Assembly: GCF_963675165.1 (NCBI RefSeq)
Contig: NC_087383.1
Coordinates: 4,184,979-4,248,978, forward strand
Source of the DNA: Halichondria panicea
Lineage: Eukaryota > Porifera > Demospongiae > Suberitida > Halichondriidae
DNA: 64,000 nucleotides
Reading direction: 5' to 3'
The notes below the pieces were generated by a model, which was given only the letters and a program-made list of their open reading frames with translations, had not been told where the DNA came from and did no database searches. Positions 1 to 12,700 of the stretch are shown piece by piece. Made by a program: the position numbers and the translations under genes. The number at the start of each line of letters is the position of its first letter. Positions within the stretch are counted from its first letter, which is position 1.

Positions 1-301
1 AACAGGTGAGAATGATATTTTAAAGCAGTTGCTTCATTTAGCTATTTGTGTACATGTATGTGTTTAGTTTCCTGTCATAAACACTGTTTGTACATGTACG
101 TGTTCTCTGATTCTGGTGCCTTCGTGAATCCTGTTTATAGCAGTAACCTTTGAGTAGTTATACTTATTGTCCATATACATCAGAATTTATGGCAGTAAAC
201 CTCCGAGGACGAGGGCGAAGAGAATGATCTGCTTATAATTATGTGACCATGCACAATAGACTGCATGCTTCCATAATTGTATTCTCTCCTTTATTATGCA
301 G

Positions 302-1095
302 CCCCATGTTGACTACCTCCCTGGTCAAGTGTTTGAGGGCGGTGGCTGACACCTTTCACGCATCAGTGCTGGAGACTGCGTTCCCAGGGCAACTGTTTGC
401 CTCCCTCGTCCAATTGCTCCTCATACGAGAGCCCATCACACAGGCCCTACTCTGGCATCGTCTCGTAGATCACCATGCCAATAAAGACAAGATTCCTCTC
501 AACACGTGCGTGGATGTGTGTGTGTGTGTGTGTGCACCTTGCTATGTTCAGTGTGCATTTGAGGCGTACTAGATTTTATTTGTCAGTTACACAGGTCCAT
601 ATGAGCTTTTGTCTTAACTTTCACTATAATTATATACAATCATATGTGCAGTGCTTACAGCTACATGTACGTGTATTTCCTTGTGCAGTGATTGGGTGAG
701 TCTGGAGGCTGTCGGGCTCTCACTGGGTGTGGTTTTGAAAGGATTCATCTCTAAAACAGTCAACTCTCTCTTCACCAATCTCCTGGAACTGGCCAAAGCT
801 CTCTGCACTAGCCCTGCTAACACACTCGCTTTCTACCAACTCGTATTTCTCCTGACACTGGAATTCTCTCATCAAGGGCTCTCAGATATACTGGTCTTCC
901 TACACCAGCTGCAAGAGCTTGCTGTGAAGGAGAAAGGCCTTGAGGCACATCACAGAGTGGTGCTACATACTACAGTGGCGGGTGTGCTGTATCTAGCATC
1001 CAAGATTAGTCGAAACGAGGTACTCAAGATGCACATCGATGGAGTGATTGCTAAGAGGAGGGAGCCAGCTCCAAAGGCTATGGTGGGACATTGGG
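302..1095 (+). CDS. EFR3: EFR3-like plasma-membrane scaffold, 3' half (partial, 2 exons)
   Basis: EFR3 proteins are peripheral plasma-membrane scaffolds that recruit the PI4-kinase III alpha complex (with TTC7 and FAM126). Two exons are visible: 302-505 (acceptor atgcag, donor gtgcgt) and 689-1095 (acceptor ttgtgcag, donor gtgagt). The phases join exactly (AC+T). The first encodes a stretch resembling the family's ALPGSFLDPLL...VMHNLMDRHDNR region (here TAFPGQLFASL ... LWHRLVDHHANKDK). The second covers the helical segment ending in an R-R-E-x-A-P motif (VIAKRREPAPKAM), as in the family's VSKVIEIR-x-x-x-APYFLPE region. The N-terminal part with the cysteine-rich membrane-anchor motif lies upstream of the window. 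The 183-bp intron contains a (TG)n run at about 515-535. The alignment is from memory of the human protein, not from a search. I could not confirm exons downstream of 1095. Confidence 0.75.
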
Positions 1096-1136
1096 GTGAG
1101 TGTGTGTGTATGGGGGGCAGTCTTCTAAAGGGTGAG

Positions 1137-1404
1137 CAGGGTGTCATATAGGGGGGAAGGGGGATATCCCCCTCTAACTCCAATCCCCCTAAAATTTACA
1201 TTTAGGTACTAGTCGGAGTTCATAGCTGGCAATTTTACATACTAACAGCAAGAGCATACTAACAGCAAGAGTTTACTAACAGCAAGAGTTCATGATAAAG
1301 GTCTATTATGAACTCTCTTGCTAACAGTTGACCTTTTTTTGGCAAAATTTTTTAGTCACTTTTCTTATTACCCTCTCTATTTTAAAATTTTGTATGACAC
1401 CCTG
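1137..1404. repeat. Short inverted-repeat element (CAGGGTGTCATA family)
   Basis: Bounded by CAGGGTGTCATA at 1137 and its inverse at 1393-1404. A GTGAG direct repeat flanks both sides, so it looks like a MITE. A related 82-bp copy lies at 54003-54084 (CAGGGTGTTGA ... TGACACCCTG). The left part contains three tandem copies of a unit close to actaacagcaagagt (1240-1291). It sits just after the last clear EFR3 exon. Confidence 0.6.
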
Positions 1405-1680
1405 GTGAGTATGGGGCAGTCTTGTACATGTGTGGGGGACGGTATTGAGGGTTGAGTATACCTACCAGATCACGAAACTCCTGAATGGGCGGGCGCAGGA
1501 GTTGTTCTAAAAATCATAATTATTTTGCTTTGTTGACCCTTTACCCGTCAATTTGGTAACGATCATCACATGCATATACTAATTACAATGTTGTTTGCAT
1601 GGGAGTACATCTTTACCAAATGCATTAATTTTGATGTGTTTTCCTTTTACCTTCTAGAGTGGTAGTAAGGTCATCTAGAC

Positions 1681-3576
1681 ATGGAGGAGAAGCTGCTCAA
1701 GAGGTCTCAAATCATGGACCCGGGTGTCATGGCTGAGCTGGAGTGAGAATTGGAACTGACCAACAGCAAGGCAGATGTGAGTAGTTTTAAATTGGTATGT
1801 ACACAAGCACACTGTTTCTGTGGTACATGTATATCAGACTAGTCTTACAGGTTGCAGTAGATTTATTGTGTCATATCCGCGAGGTACCGGTGTAAGCAGA
1901 TGTTACATGTACGTGCCCATTCATATCTCTCATGCTAGAGGTTTGGGGTCACGTGACTGCGATTAGATTTAGGGTGAGTACGGAAAGAGGGGCCACTGTG
2001 ATTAGCAGTACAAAGACCCTCATTTAGCCCCCCCCCTAATCGTTAATCCACATCATAGGATGGAAAAGAGGTGGTTAGAGCTTAATAAATGGGAGGGTGC
2101 GAGTTGAGCAGTCAATTTTTCTGTCGCTCACTGACAGCAGTTGTACTTTAGCATGTGTATGATAGTGGCTACGCATGAGCGGGAGACGTGCACGTGACCG
2201 TATCACATGTTCCTCGAGGCCTACGTTAAACATTCTTACACTGTTGCATGGTTGTACATGTGTAGCTTATCACAAGTTATTACAATTGCAAAAGGACTTA
2301 TTGTAAATCCTGTCCTAACTACAGAGACATTTTGATGCTAAAACCTTAGTAACTTCCATGATTGTATCTGTTGGTTAAGAGTTTATTATGTTTTCCTGTT
2401 TCTTTGCACAGTTTGTGTGTGTTATGCCACTTATGCCACTGTGATCGACCCACCCCATGCTGGAGGTTGATGTGAGTTGAGACTGAGAATGATGCCATTG
2501 CAATCACTTCAGTTAGATGAAATATGAGGAGAGTTGATGTTCTGTACAGCTGGAACATTTGGTGATTATTTGGCGAATGCAATGCAATACTATATACAGT
2601 GACGTTGTGTCCACCAGAACATTTTAATTTGGTAATCTTCGGTAAATCGCCAAATTAAAGCACCCATCAAGTTTTCCATTATAAGGGATTTGCATTTTAC
2701 AGGCAATTCCAAGTTATGATTCAGATTCCTTTTGTTGGCTTGTTACTGACCATCATAACAGAAGCCAACCAAAATACTGATTATACCCAATATTTACTGC
2801 ATTGTGGTTGCAGTGCTCAAGAATGATTATCCATCAACATGTGCTACCATAATTATAGCGGGGAATTTTCGTAGGGTAAAAAATTTGTTTAACTCGAAAA
2901 CGGTGATTTTAAAGAGTAAAAATTTCGTTTAGTCACTCATTGCCTGCACTGCATTCAAACGTTCTGGTAAGCCACACCTACGTTAAAATTTCGCGGAGGT
3001 CAGCTTGCCCACGAAAATAATTTTTTACCCCACGAAAATTACCCGCTATACGGCATTAATTGCTCTGGTGCGTATACTTTTGTCTACTTTTTGACTGAAG
3101 CTCAGACTCTACTACTAATCTAGACTTTAACAATTCATGTGTGAAGCCTATTGACTTATTTTATGCCCCAGTCTTAGGTATAACATTACAAGCAATAATT
3201 GTATGAACGTTATTTCTTACTCGCCCAGGTTCAGGTTTGGAAGTGTTGTGTTTGAGATCACGTCAGGCAGATAGAGAAGGTGGAGCTGGTCCTCCAGGTG
3301 AGGGTGTTAATTTGGTAGGTACATAAACTGTTCAAGAAGTTTACTGTATTAATTAGACTAAGATCTCAGGTATAGTGTTGGTATAATTATGCTTAAGAAT
3401 AATTATGTAAGTGCATCTTACAATATATTCATTCTTTGTCTTATGCCAGTTGAAGTGTTTCACTGCCCTCTCTTCTCCCCACACAGGACCTCCTTCAGCT
3501 GCAATACGAGGGCCTGGCAATCATGAAGATGCTTGGGAGGGCCAAAGTGAACGTTAATCTGCTCATCTTCCTATAA
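1681..3576 (+). pseudogene. Possible decayed coiled-coil exons after EFR3
   Basis: Three coding-like pieces share the + strand. They are 1681-1776 (starts MEEKLLKRSQIMDPG, donor gtgagt), about 3256-3297 (DHVRQIEKVELVLQ, donor gtgagg) and 3487-3576 (acceptor cacacag, DLLQLQYEGLAIMKMLG, ending in TAA). Their composition is coiled-coil-like. Two carry an in-frame TGA where a CGA arginine codon would fit (after MAELE, and just before DHVRQ). I do not recognise the protein and cannot align it to the known EFR3 C-terminus. It could be a decayed neighbour or a diverged tail. Low confidence. Confidence 0.25.
2852..3055. repeat. MITE with tatagcggg(t)aattttcg ends
   Basis: The left end (atagcggggaattttcgtagggtaaaa) and the inverted right end (ttttaccccacgaaaattacccgctatacgg) flank about 200 bp with no gene. 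The same family recurs at 15162-15372, 24981-25405, 40899-41100, 44739-44932, 48297-48479 and 61747-62203. It is the commonest small element in the window. Confidence 0.75.
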
Positions 3577-3771
3577 ACAAAAGGCGTGGATTTGACTAGC
3601 TAATTACTTGCGTGTATAATTATAATTATATTCATTGACAATTTACAGCGCATTTCATTATTACTGCGCTATAGTTGTAAAAACCTTAAATTTGTTTTTA
3701 CTACACTATCGCAAATTATCACATTGAATATCATTATGGCAGAATAAAATTATTATTGTCAAAACTTTAAA

Positions 3772-6700
3772 TTAGAATGCATCAATCTGAGTCAGTCCAT
3801 TTCTCTTCCTCTCTTTGTTAGCGTCCCTGAATACAGTCTCGATACAGGATCTTAGGGGATAGGATACCGCCAATAGTGTTAGTTCAGAGCAGTGGGTGGT
3901 TAGATGTCTGGCAAGTATCTTCATTCCATCTTCTGTTATTGAGTCATTACCCATAATGTTCAGTGTTTCTGTATTGCTAATCAGTCCAGTTGATAGCTCC
4001 TCGATACTCTGATCAGTCAGTTTACAGTAACCCAAGTGCAATGTTCTCAGAGTCTTATTGACTGCAAGTCCAGCAGCAATGTGACGACAGCTAGTCACTG
4101 TGTTATAAGACAAATCAAGATGTTCAAGGGAATTGTTTGTATTCAGAAGTTGATAGAGGGCAGCTCCATTGTCATCTGATACTGTTAGTGAGCATCTGCC
4201 CAGGTCCAGGCTCTTTAATGATGTATTAGTTGACAAGGCCTCACAGATATTCTTCAGTTCAGTGTTACCAATAACATTGTTTGACAAGTTGAGGATTTCA
4301 AGAGTACTGTTTGTGTTCAGTAGTCGAGGGATTGCTCTGTGATCATTGAGAGATAGGAAGCACTTGGAGAAATCGAGAGTCTTTACTGATGTATTAGTTG
4401 ATAAGGCCTCGCAGAGTGTGCTAAGGCCACTGTTGCCAATGGCATTAATAGACAAAATCAATGTAAATATTGAAATAGTGTTCTCAATCACCTCAGCGAT
4501 GTGGTGTATCCCTTCTTCATGAATATCATTATTGCTAAGGTCAAAATTAATCTCGGAGTGTGAGTGTGAACACTTGGAGAGTCCTCGGGCCAGAAATTTG
4601 CAGCCTTGGTCACCAATAGAGCAACTGGTGAGGTTCAGTGTGAATCCATTACTGGTGTTGGAACAAACTGATACGAAATATCCAACAGAAAGGCAGTCAA
4701 TAGGATTCATTGTAGTGAAATAAAGATCTAGATTGTGATTAAGAAGATTAGCCACAAACACACACAGTGATGAGTCTTCAGCTTCGTACAAACAATTGAT
4801 GAGGGACAACAAAAGGATCTTCGACTCATACTCTTTCTCTTTCTCATTTTTAACAACTTTTCTGACCAGATCAAAAACAGTAGCTGGAACTGGACACAAG
4901 AATTGAGGTAGCAAACTGAGGATTGGTCTACTAGTTCTTAGTTTGGTGATACCAGCATAAAACTGGAAGACTGCATTGAACCGAGAATTACAAAACAGCT
5001 TCTGGAAGACAGAGATTTGTTGCTTGGGAGACATGAGAGAGATGTGGATTGCTGCTAGTAGCTCTTGAATAGACAGGTGAAGAAAGCAGTAGTAAACCAG
5101 ATGACAATCGTTAATGATACTAGGAACAGTTTGTAATAATCCAACGTTTGAAATTTCCTTCGTAATGCGAAGAGCAGCCAAATCCCTGTCAGTAAATGTT
5201 ATTTTGTTTTTTTCAATCCCATGATATGCAAGTTGACAAATTTGTACGGACTGTGTTCTGATTTCTGGGGGCAGTGAGTCTGGGGATGTGATGTCTCCCA
5301 CTGGAGTGGTCTTCCCCAACCTATCCTGGAGGTATCTCTTGAGAGAGCTCTGGACAACTGATGTGAATATCCCGTGGTTGGATGTTGGGAGTGAGTGGTT
5401 ATCAGAAAGGAAGCAATTAACGACAATGGAAGCATTGAGGGGGAGGTAGCAGCTACCTTCTACCACTGGGTTCTCTCGAATTCTCTCCAGTAGAGTCTGC
5501 ACAGCTTGTGAGTCACCTTGCAGACACTTGGTGAAGTACTGTTCTAGTTCATGTGAAGTGAACCCCAATACCTCCACCCTGGACGAGACTAGTGGGTGGA
5601 GCTCAGCCGAAGATGACGGTCGAGATGTTAAAATCACAGCTGATTCATGTAGTGGACTTTCTTGTGACATATCTGGTCGAATTAGTTTGTTGATAATGGA
5701 GTATCTAGGGAGGTCAGAAGGAAGCTCGTCCCATCCATCCAGCACCCACAGTACACCTTTGCCATACAATGATTTTATTACTGCCTCTGTCTCATTAGCC
5801 ATGGCCATATCGATGCAGGGAAGTATGTCAGTAATTGTCTTTGCTTCTCTAACAAGTGGATCTCTCAGTCTCACGAGGATTGCAATATCGAACTCTTGGA
5901 AAAGTTTCCCCTTTGCCCACTCCCGACAGATGTGCAGAGCAAGGGTGCTCTTGCCAGAGCCGGGAGCTCCTTCAATCAACACAAAGTTTCGTGTATCCTC
6001 AATCTCAGAGAAAATGTTAGTCAAGTTAACCGGAGTTTTTTTAAGTAAAATATCATCAATTTTCCCGGTAATTGTTAGTCTAACAAATTCATCGTCGATT
6101 CTTCCTCTCTGTATTTCTTCCCTCTGAATCATGGCTAGTTTGAAAATTTTCTTTGTTGGGACGGGAGGCCATTGTGTGGCTGATGTGGATACTTGTGTTT
6201 TGTAGCGACTTTGTAGGTAGTCCCTGTACGAGGACAGCTTGTGGTTCAGCAGGACCCTCTCTCGGGAGAGAGGACACGAGGTGGTGGAGTCTAGGGAAAC
6301 AAAACAATAGGTGAGTACCATTCCTAGTGATAGTATAATAGAGAATTGCATGTGTGTAACAATAGCAACTTCAACAACCTGTTGTGTGACTAATGCTAGT
6401 TGAGGAACTCAGACACTCGTGCTGATTGTACCGAGACTGGGGTCTATTGGCACACTTACGTTTTTCCCATCTACTACTAAAGGCACTCCTTTGCTACAAA
6501 TCTGGCTCTCTGTATTTATTGGATTGTTTGTGTAGCTACAGGGTTTTGCAGAATCTTTGAAATAGAGGGTTTAGAGCGTTCCTTATATGGATATCTAATC
6601 TTTACACATTGTGGTGTCATAAACACATTGTGGTGAAATGCCAAGTCTGCTTAGGAAGCAAAATTCAAAAACAAAATGGTTTTTTCTTGTGAAAAAAACT

Positions 6701-9700
6701 GACCAAAGCATTATTTGGGATATAAGATGGAGAATAGTGCATCAGACAGAGCTGCTTGGACTATCTTATCAAAGTGTTGCTGAGAATCTTCAAGTTGATC
6801 CATCAACTGTTTGCAGAATAGTGCATTGTTGACATGCTGACTAAGATCTACAACTTATGGTTGACCACAGATAACCTTATAAGGAATGCTCAACGCAAAA
6901 CGCTTTTTTGTGGATATTGCAAAGATTCTGCAAAACCCTGTACCTGATTTTCTTTTGCAGCTTGTAGTTAATTTAATTGAAGACATTCTCACAAAACCAC
7001 TATGTTGTTACTTGTGGTTACTACTATACTAGCGCACGCATTGAAATTAAATACTGGGTGTGCAAGTCTCAGGATCTAACCGGTGCATTTTTGTGGTTAA
7101 ATTATGTCAATTTGTTACTATGTGTGGGCACCCTTACTACAGAAATTAAGTTGACAATCCCTTATTTGGTTGCAATCATTCCCACAATGTATGGTATCAC
7201 AATGACGACACAATGACCACACTCTCACATGACAGACTCACATTTGTCAGACAATTGCAAGTACTTGCACACTCGAATAGCAACGTCTCTTTTGAGCAGG
7301 GAGAGTATGGTGAGTAGCAGAGCTTGGAAAGTGGCGTCTAGTCCGTTGGTCAGTATCCAGAATTTCAAAGCCAGCAACATTCCTGCCAGAGTGCCATCTA
7401 CATATGCTCTAGTCCTAACATCAGTTTGTTCTCCAGGTAAGAGCTCCAGTTTTTCAAGATAGCCTTTGTGAACATTGTCGAAACATGCTGCTAACTCAGG
7501 TAGATCTGGTTCTTGTATTGCTGTATTGAGCTGCTCATCAGTCAGTTTCATTTCTGTTTTCAGATTGTCAATTGTGAGCTCTGAAAACAGATAAGCAAGC
7601 ACACAAGGTTATAGCAATCATCAATGGGGGTTTTATGCTTTAGCATGCAATTATTAAAACGTTTTATAAACCCACATTGCTAAGGTTATACACCCTATCA
7701 CAGCCAAAAATCCACGGGTCCGTTTCAGGCCGTTAGTTGAAAACGGGCCGTTACGGGCCCGTGAACGGCCTGTATACAGGATGTAGCCCACCCACGTCCT
7801 GTATACAGGCCGTTCTCACGGGCTGTAAACAGGACGTTAGCCCACGTCCTGTTTACTATGGCACGCCATTTGTAACAAAATTCAGCCGGTCTAATTACAC
7901 GAAGGAAGTAAATGAAGACGTCATGGGCGGCATGTCAATACCTTTGTGTGACCTTTGACCTCATGTACTGTCGATTACATCCATATCCACGTGTTCAAAA
8001 GACAATATGGAAGTCAGCCGTGAAGAAGAAGATGATGATGTAGTTGTGGACATATCTAGCTGGTGTGACTTCTTCTCAGAAGTTTCTAGGTTTGTAGACA
8101 TGCTTGAGAGGCAGTACGGCTTGGCAAACGTGGCCTTCACTGAGTATGCTGTTTTAAGGCTCTCAACAACTATCAGAAGCCTGCAGAGTATAGAAGAAGC
8201 ATTGATCGCTCATGAAAACTCCGATGATTTAGAGGAAATAATTGGTTATGTAAACGAGCTTTCTGACATTTTAATGGTGTTACAATCTGTTTGGAGTAGT
8301 TATGAGGAGGCCATGAAGAATACCTCGGTGGTACAACGAGTACCACCTACTGTTGGTAATGGTAGAGGAAGGCCACGGTTTGACATAACACAGGAACAAA
8401 TTGAATATCTTCGCTATCTATCATTTAGCTGGAGTTCAATTTCCTCGTTGTTAGGAGTATCAAGAATGACACTTTACCGGAGAAAAAAACAATTTGGCAT
8501 TTCTTCAACAAATTCGTCTCTGACTGATTCTGAGTTGGACGAGCGTATTCGTGAGATCCGTAGAGAGCTACCATACAGTGGTGAAACAATTGTTATGGGA
8601 AGATTAAGAAGTATTCAGTGCTGTATTCCGCGTAAGCGTGTCAGGGAAAGTATCCGACGAATTGACCCACTGAACACTCCTTTACGATGGGGAAGGAATC
8701 GACACTCAAGAAGACCATATTCTGTTCCGGGTCCTAACTGCTTGTGGCATTTAGGTAAATAAGTTATAGTACGAGTGTTTATATCCTATGACAGTCACAA
8801 TATGCCATGGTTCACTTTCAAAGTAGTACCGTGGATGCAGTATATGTAATACTTTTTAACAAGCTAGACAAAATTAATTATCTGCAAGATTTTGTGCCAA
8901 ACTTGTCTAGTCTAGGGATCACAAATACCACAGTTGGCAGCCAGGGGAGGTTGAAAGGAAGTTGAGATCGTGCTCAATTAAAGCTATAAATGTGCTGAGT
9001 TGGCGCTATTATTATTGTGTCTAGTCAGCCTTTTAGTTATACTTATTAAGATATCAAGAGCTAGAGATGAGGAGTAGAAGAGCACCTACACGCCAGACTC
9101 CTGTCCAGGAAGAGAAGTCTCATCTCCGTAGATCTAGTACTTTAGCTAGGAGAAACCTTAGTTGAGATTTTTAAATCAGAAGCAGGTGCAGTGATCAATG
9201 TTGTACAGCTTGGGGTGAGAAAGAAGCCAGACCGCTCATTTTCTTGATGTCCAGTAGTTATCTATGAAACTGTTGACCAGACACAAAAATAGCGCCGATT
9301 CAGCACATTTATAGCGATATTTTTTGCATGTGATCCTAACTTCCTTCCAACCTCCTCGTTAATCGGTTGGCAGCACCTGCATGAAAGTAGGATGTATTTA
9401 TTCATAACCATAACAAGGCATTATGTATATTATTTCCTTTCCAGATGGTCATCACAAGCTGATAAGATGGCGTCTAGTGACCCATGGAGGCATTGACGGT
9501 TACTCCCGCCTGATTGTCTACCTCCACTGCAGCTCAAACACAAGGCATCAACGGTTTATAAGTATTTTTTGTCAGCAGTTGAGGAGAACGGTCTCCCATC
9601 ACGTGTGCGTACAGATTGTGGATTGGAGAATTTTGAAGTCGCTCGTCACATGCTACAACATCGTGGTCTTAACAGAGGTAGCATAATCACTGGTAGTTCC

Positions 9701-12700
9701 ACGCATAATCAGCGAATTGAGCGGCTATGGCGTGATGTTCACGGTGCTGTCACGAAATTGTATTACGAACTGTTTTACCACTTGGAGGAGTGTGGACTCT
9801 TAGACCCTCTAAATGACATGCACCTCTTCTGTCTTCATTATGTGTACCTACCACGCATAAATAGGGCCCTGGGTATTTTCAAGCGTGCTTGGAACAATCA
9901 TGGAGTACGCACGATGCACAATGCCACACCTCAACAGCTATTCACGGAAGGTGCCCTTCGTATGCACATTTCTGGATTGAACCCAGTTGAGTATCCCAAC
10001 AGTGAGTATTCTGAGTACGGTGTTGAAGAACTTCATGCCGATGAAAGTGATGATAACTCTGACTTGGAAGGTGTTCATGTCCCTCAAATGGATGCTAACA
10101 ATCAATATTCTCATCTTATCGAATTTGTGAGCAATCAAGTCAATCCACTTGCTGAAAGTGACAGTATTGCTATTGATATTTACCAGCGTGTGCTGCGAAC
10201 AATGGAACAATCTATTAACAATATAACCTAGCTGACTTTGTTCATATATATATACTCACATATAGACATCACTTGTTTGTCAGTTTGTATTATTGTGTAT
10301 GTGATTGATCCTTCAAGATGGGAGGCTATAGTGATCGCATTATGTATAATTGAAAGCAGGTGCTGATGCATCAATCAATTATTTCCAACGCATGTAAAAT
10401 ATCAACCGCGAACGCTTGACGTAGCAGCTAAGAATTTTGTTTAGCTTGCTCCAAGAACGTTGTTAAAAGAACAAGAAAAAGGTTGCACAGCACTAGTGCA
10501 GTCAACTCAACTTACTCTAGCTCCTTGACTGGCTAACAGTAGCCACAGTTAGGCTGACTAGCGCTAGCTATAAATGTGTCCTACTGTAAAGAACGCATAC
10601 GCTTCTTGTCATTCATTATTTCCTTTAATTAATTTAGTCAATCTTTGATCTCCGCCAAAAAGTTCAGACTAAAGTGCTCAGACGGTGTCTCTACGACAGC
10701 GGCTGATTCATGAGACTATATACATTTTGGTGTATGTGTATAATGGGTTGATTTATACTATGTATAAAGTGACTATAACTGTAGAAATTAACATCTCTTC
10801 GCACAATAACTCAAGGAAAAGAGAGCTGCATGCTGTACTGTCCTCAGAGGAAAAGTAATTACATTTCGTTTCCCCAATGGAGCCACAACTGTTGAAAGAT
10901 TCAGCCTGACAGACCGTATAAAGGCAAGATTTTTTATAATTATTACCACCTTCATTATAATTATATAGGATTTATACAAGCATGTGTTCTGCTCCAGTCA
11001 ATTGCAAGATACACCCTGCTTTGGCTTGTTCACTACTTATCCAAGGCAATACATGGATCCACTCTGTCAGTCTGAAATTGACCTTCCATCCGCTATTGCT
11101 GTTAGCTAGAATCAAAGGATCTCAATTTTCCGAACCCCTTAGACTATCTTCATGATGAGGCAAGGTTTAGTATAAATTTCAAAATTCAATAATTACAGCG
11201 CTTTGGTATAGTAGATAAGATCTGGATATAACATTATTGGAGAATCAATCTCTCCGAACTCTGCTTTCTCTTTTTAAGAGTAACAAAAGACGCTTCACCC
11301 TTACCCCTAGTGTTGTTGGCTTTAGGTACAGCCTAGCTAGCTAAAGTCTATTTGAGTTGAGTTCAACCCCAGAAATTATGTGGTCAATTATGGCTTCATT
11401 TATGCTTTAAATGTGTGGTGGAGTATGCCTGGGACTTTTACATGGTACCCTTACTATAATGACCTGATATGTCCTTCGAACCACACAATGTTTATTGTAA
11501 TATTTATTTTTAGGGTGACTTACCAGCTCTGAATGTGAAAGAAGACGCTAAGGTGTTACGTAAAGGTATGTATATAATAGTAATTATGCCTCGAGGTGTA
11601 GCCGCACGAGGGATACGGTAAAGCTGACTGTGTATCTGCATGTGTGTCTTTTCCAGCTTTAACTGCTCAACGGTTGCAATGCGACGAAAACTAACAGCTT
11701 CTGTGCTTTGAGCCACGTTGTTTTGGATTTTGCTTTGTGGATAAAGTGCGTCTAACCTCCTCTGAGTTTGCATAGGGTCTATGTTGTGCTTTGGAGGAAT
11801 GATGTGAGAATAGGCGATTTGATAGGCTGTTACTTGTGCTTGAGAATAAAAGAATAGCATAATAGGAAATTATCTTGAGCATAACAACCCCTACCATTAG
11901 GGCATCAGCACCTGCGATGCTTTTTTACACAGCAAGTAGCACGTTACAAACAAGAAAATGTTGTGGCTATATAGAGTCGAGGCAATAATTATTGTTTCCG
12001 CGAACGTATGCATAGTTGTGTCTACTCATTAATTTTGTTCCTGTTAATACATGTGTACACTATAAACGTTGAATCCCTTTTTATTAGCGGATAGTGCCCG
12101 TCAGCAGTTTATGAAGTCACTGGCTCTCAGAAGCAGTCTTCCTTTCACCATCACTCGCCAGCATGTGTTTGAAGAAATAATACTTCTCTACCGCAACCAC
12201 GAGCAAGTAGTCCTGCAAGTGTATCCGTTTAGAGTTAAGTTTGCTGATGAGCGAGCAATGAGTTACGAGGGATCTCTTTTCTGCGTTCTTTGAAGAAGCG
12301 TATAAGAAGCTGTTCGATGGATCCTCACTTCTCTGCCCCATTGTTCATCCCGGAATGGATGTGTCCAACCTGACAGTGGGCTTAATCATTTCTCATGCAT
12401 ACTTAGTAACCGGACTGTTGCCTACTCGGGTTTCATTTCCATGTCTAACACAATCTGTATTAGGTATTGATGTTGTTATATCCTGAGGGGGTGCTCTTAG
12501 ATTGTTTTGTGGACACCATTAGTAATCATGAAAAAGATATCATCAAGCAGGCAATTCAGTATGGTGCAGACTCGAGCTCATTCACACCTTCCCTCCAATC
12601 AAATTTAATAAACATCCTCAGTCGCTTTAACATCCGTGAAATCCCAACCCCCCTGAATCTTCGGCAAATGCTAATTAACATATCCAAGTACGAATTTCTA

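Noticed and set aside
5528..6127. Long + strand ORF opposite the NLR1 NACHT exon (also 43407-43748)
   Set aside because: Antisense shadow; the same shadow appears opposite NLR3 because the coding strand is conserved.
11510..11897. Overlapping minus-strand ORFs
   Set aside because: They overlap a dispersed repeat and the antisense of the HECT upstream exon; no recognisable motif.
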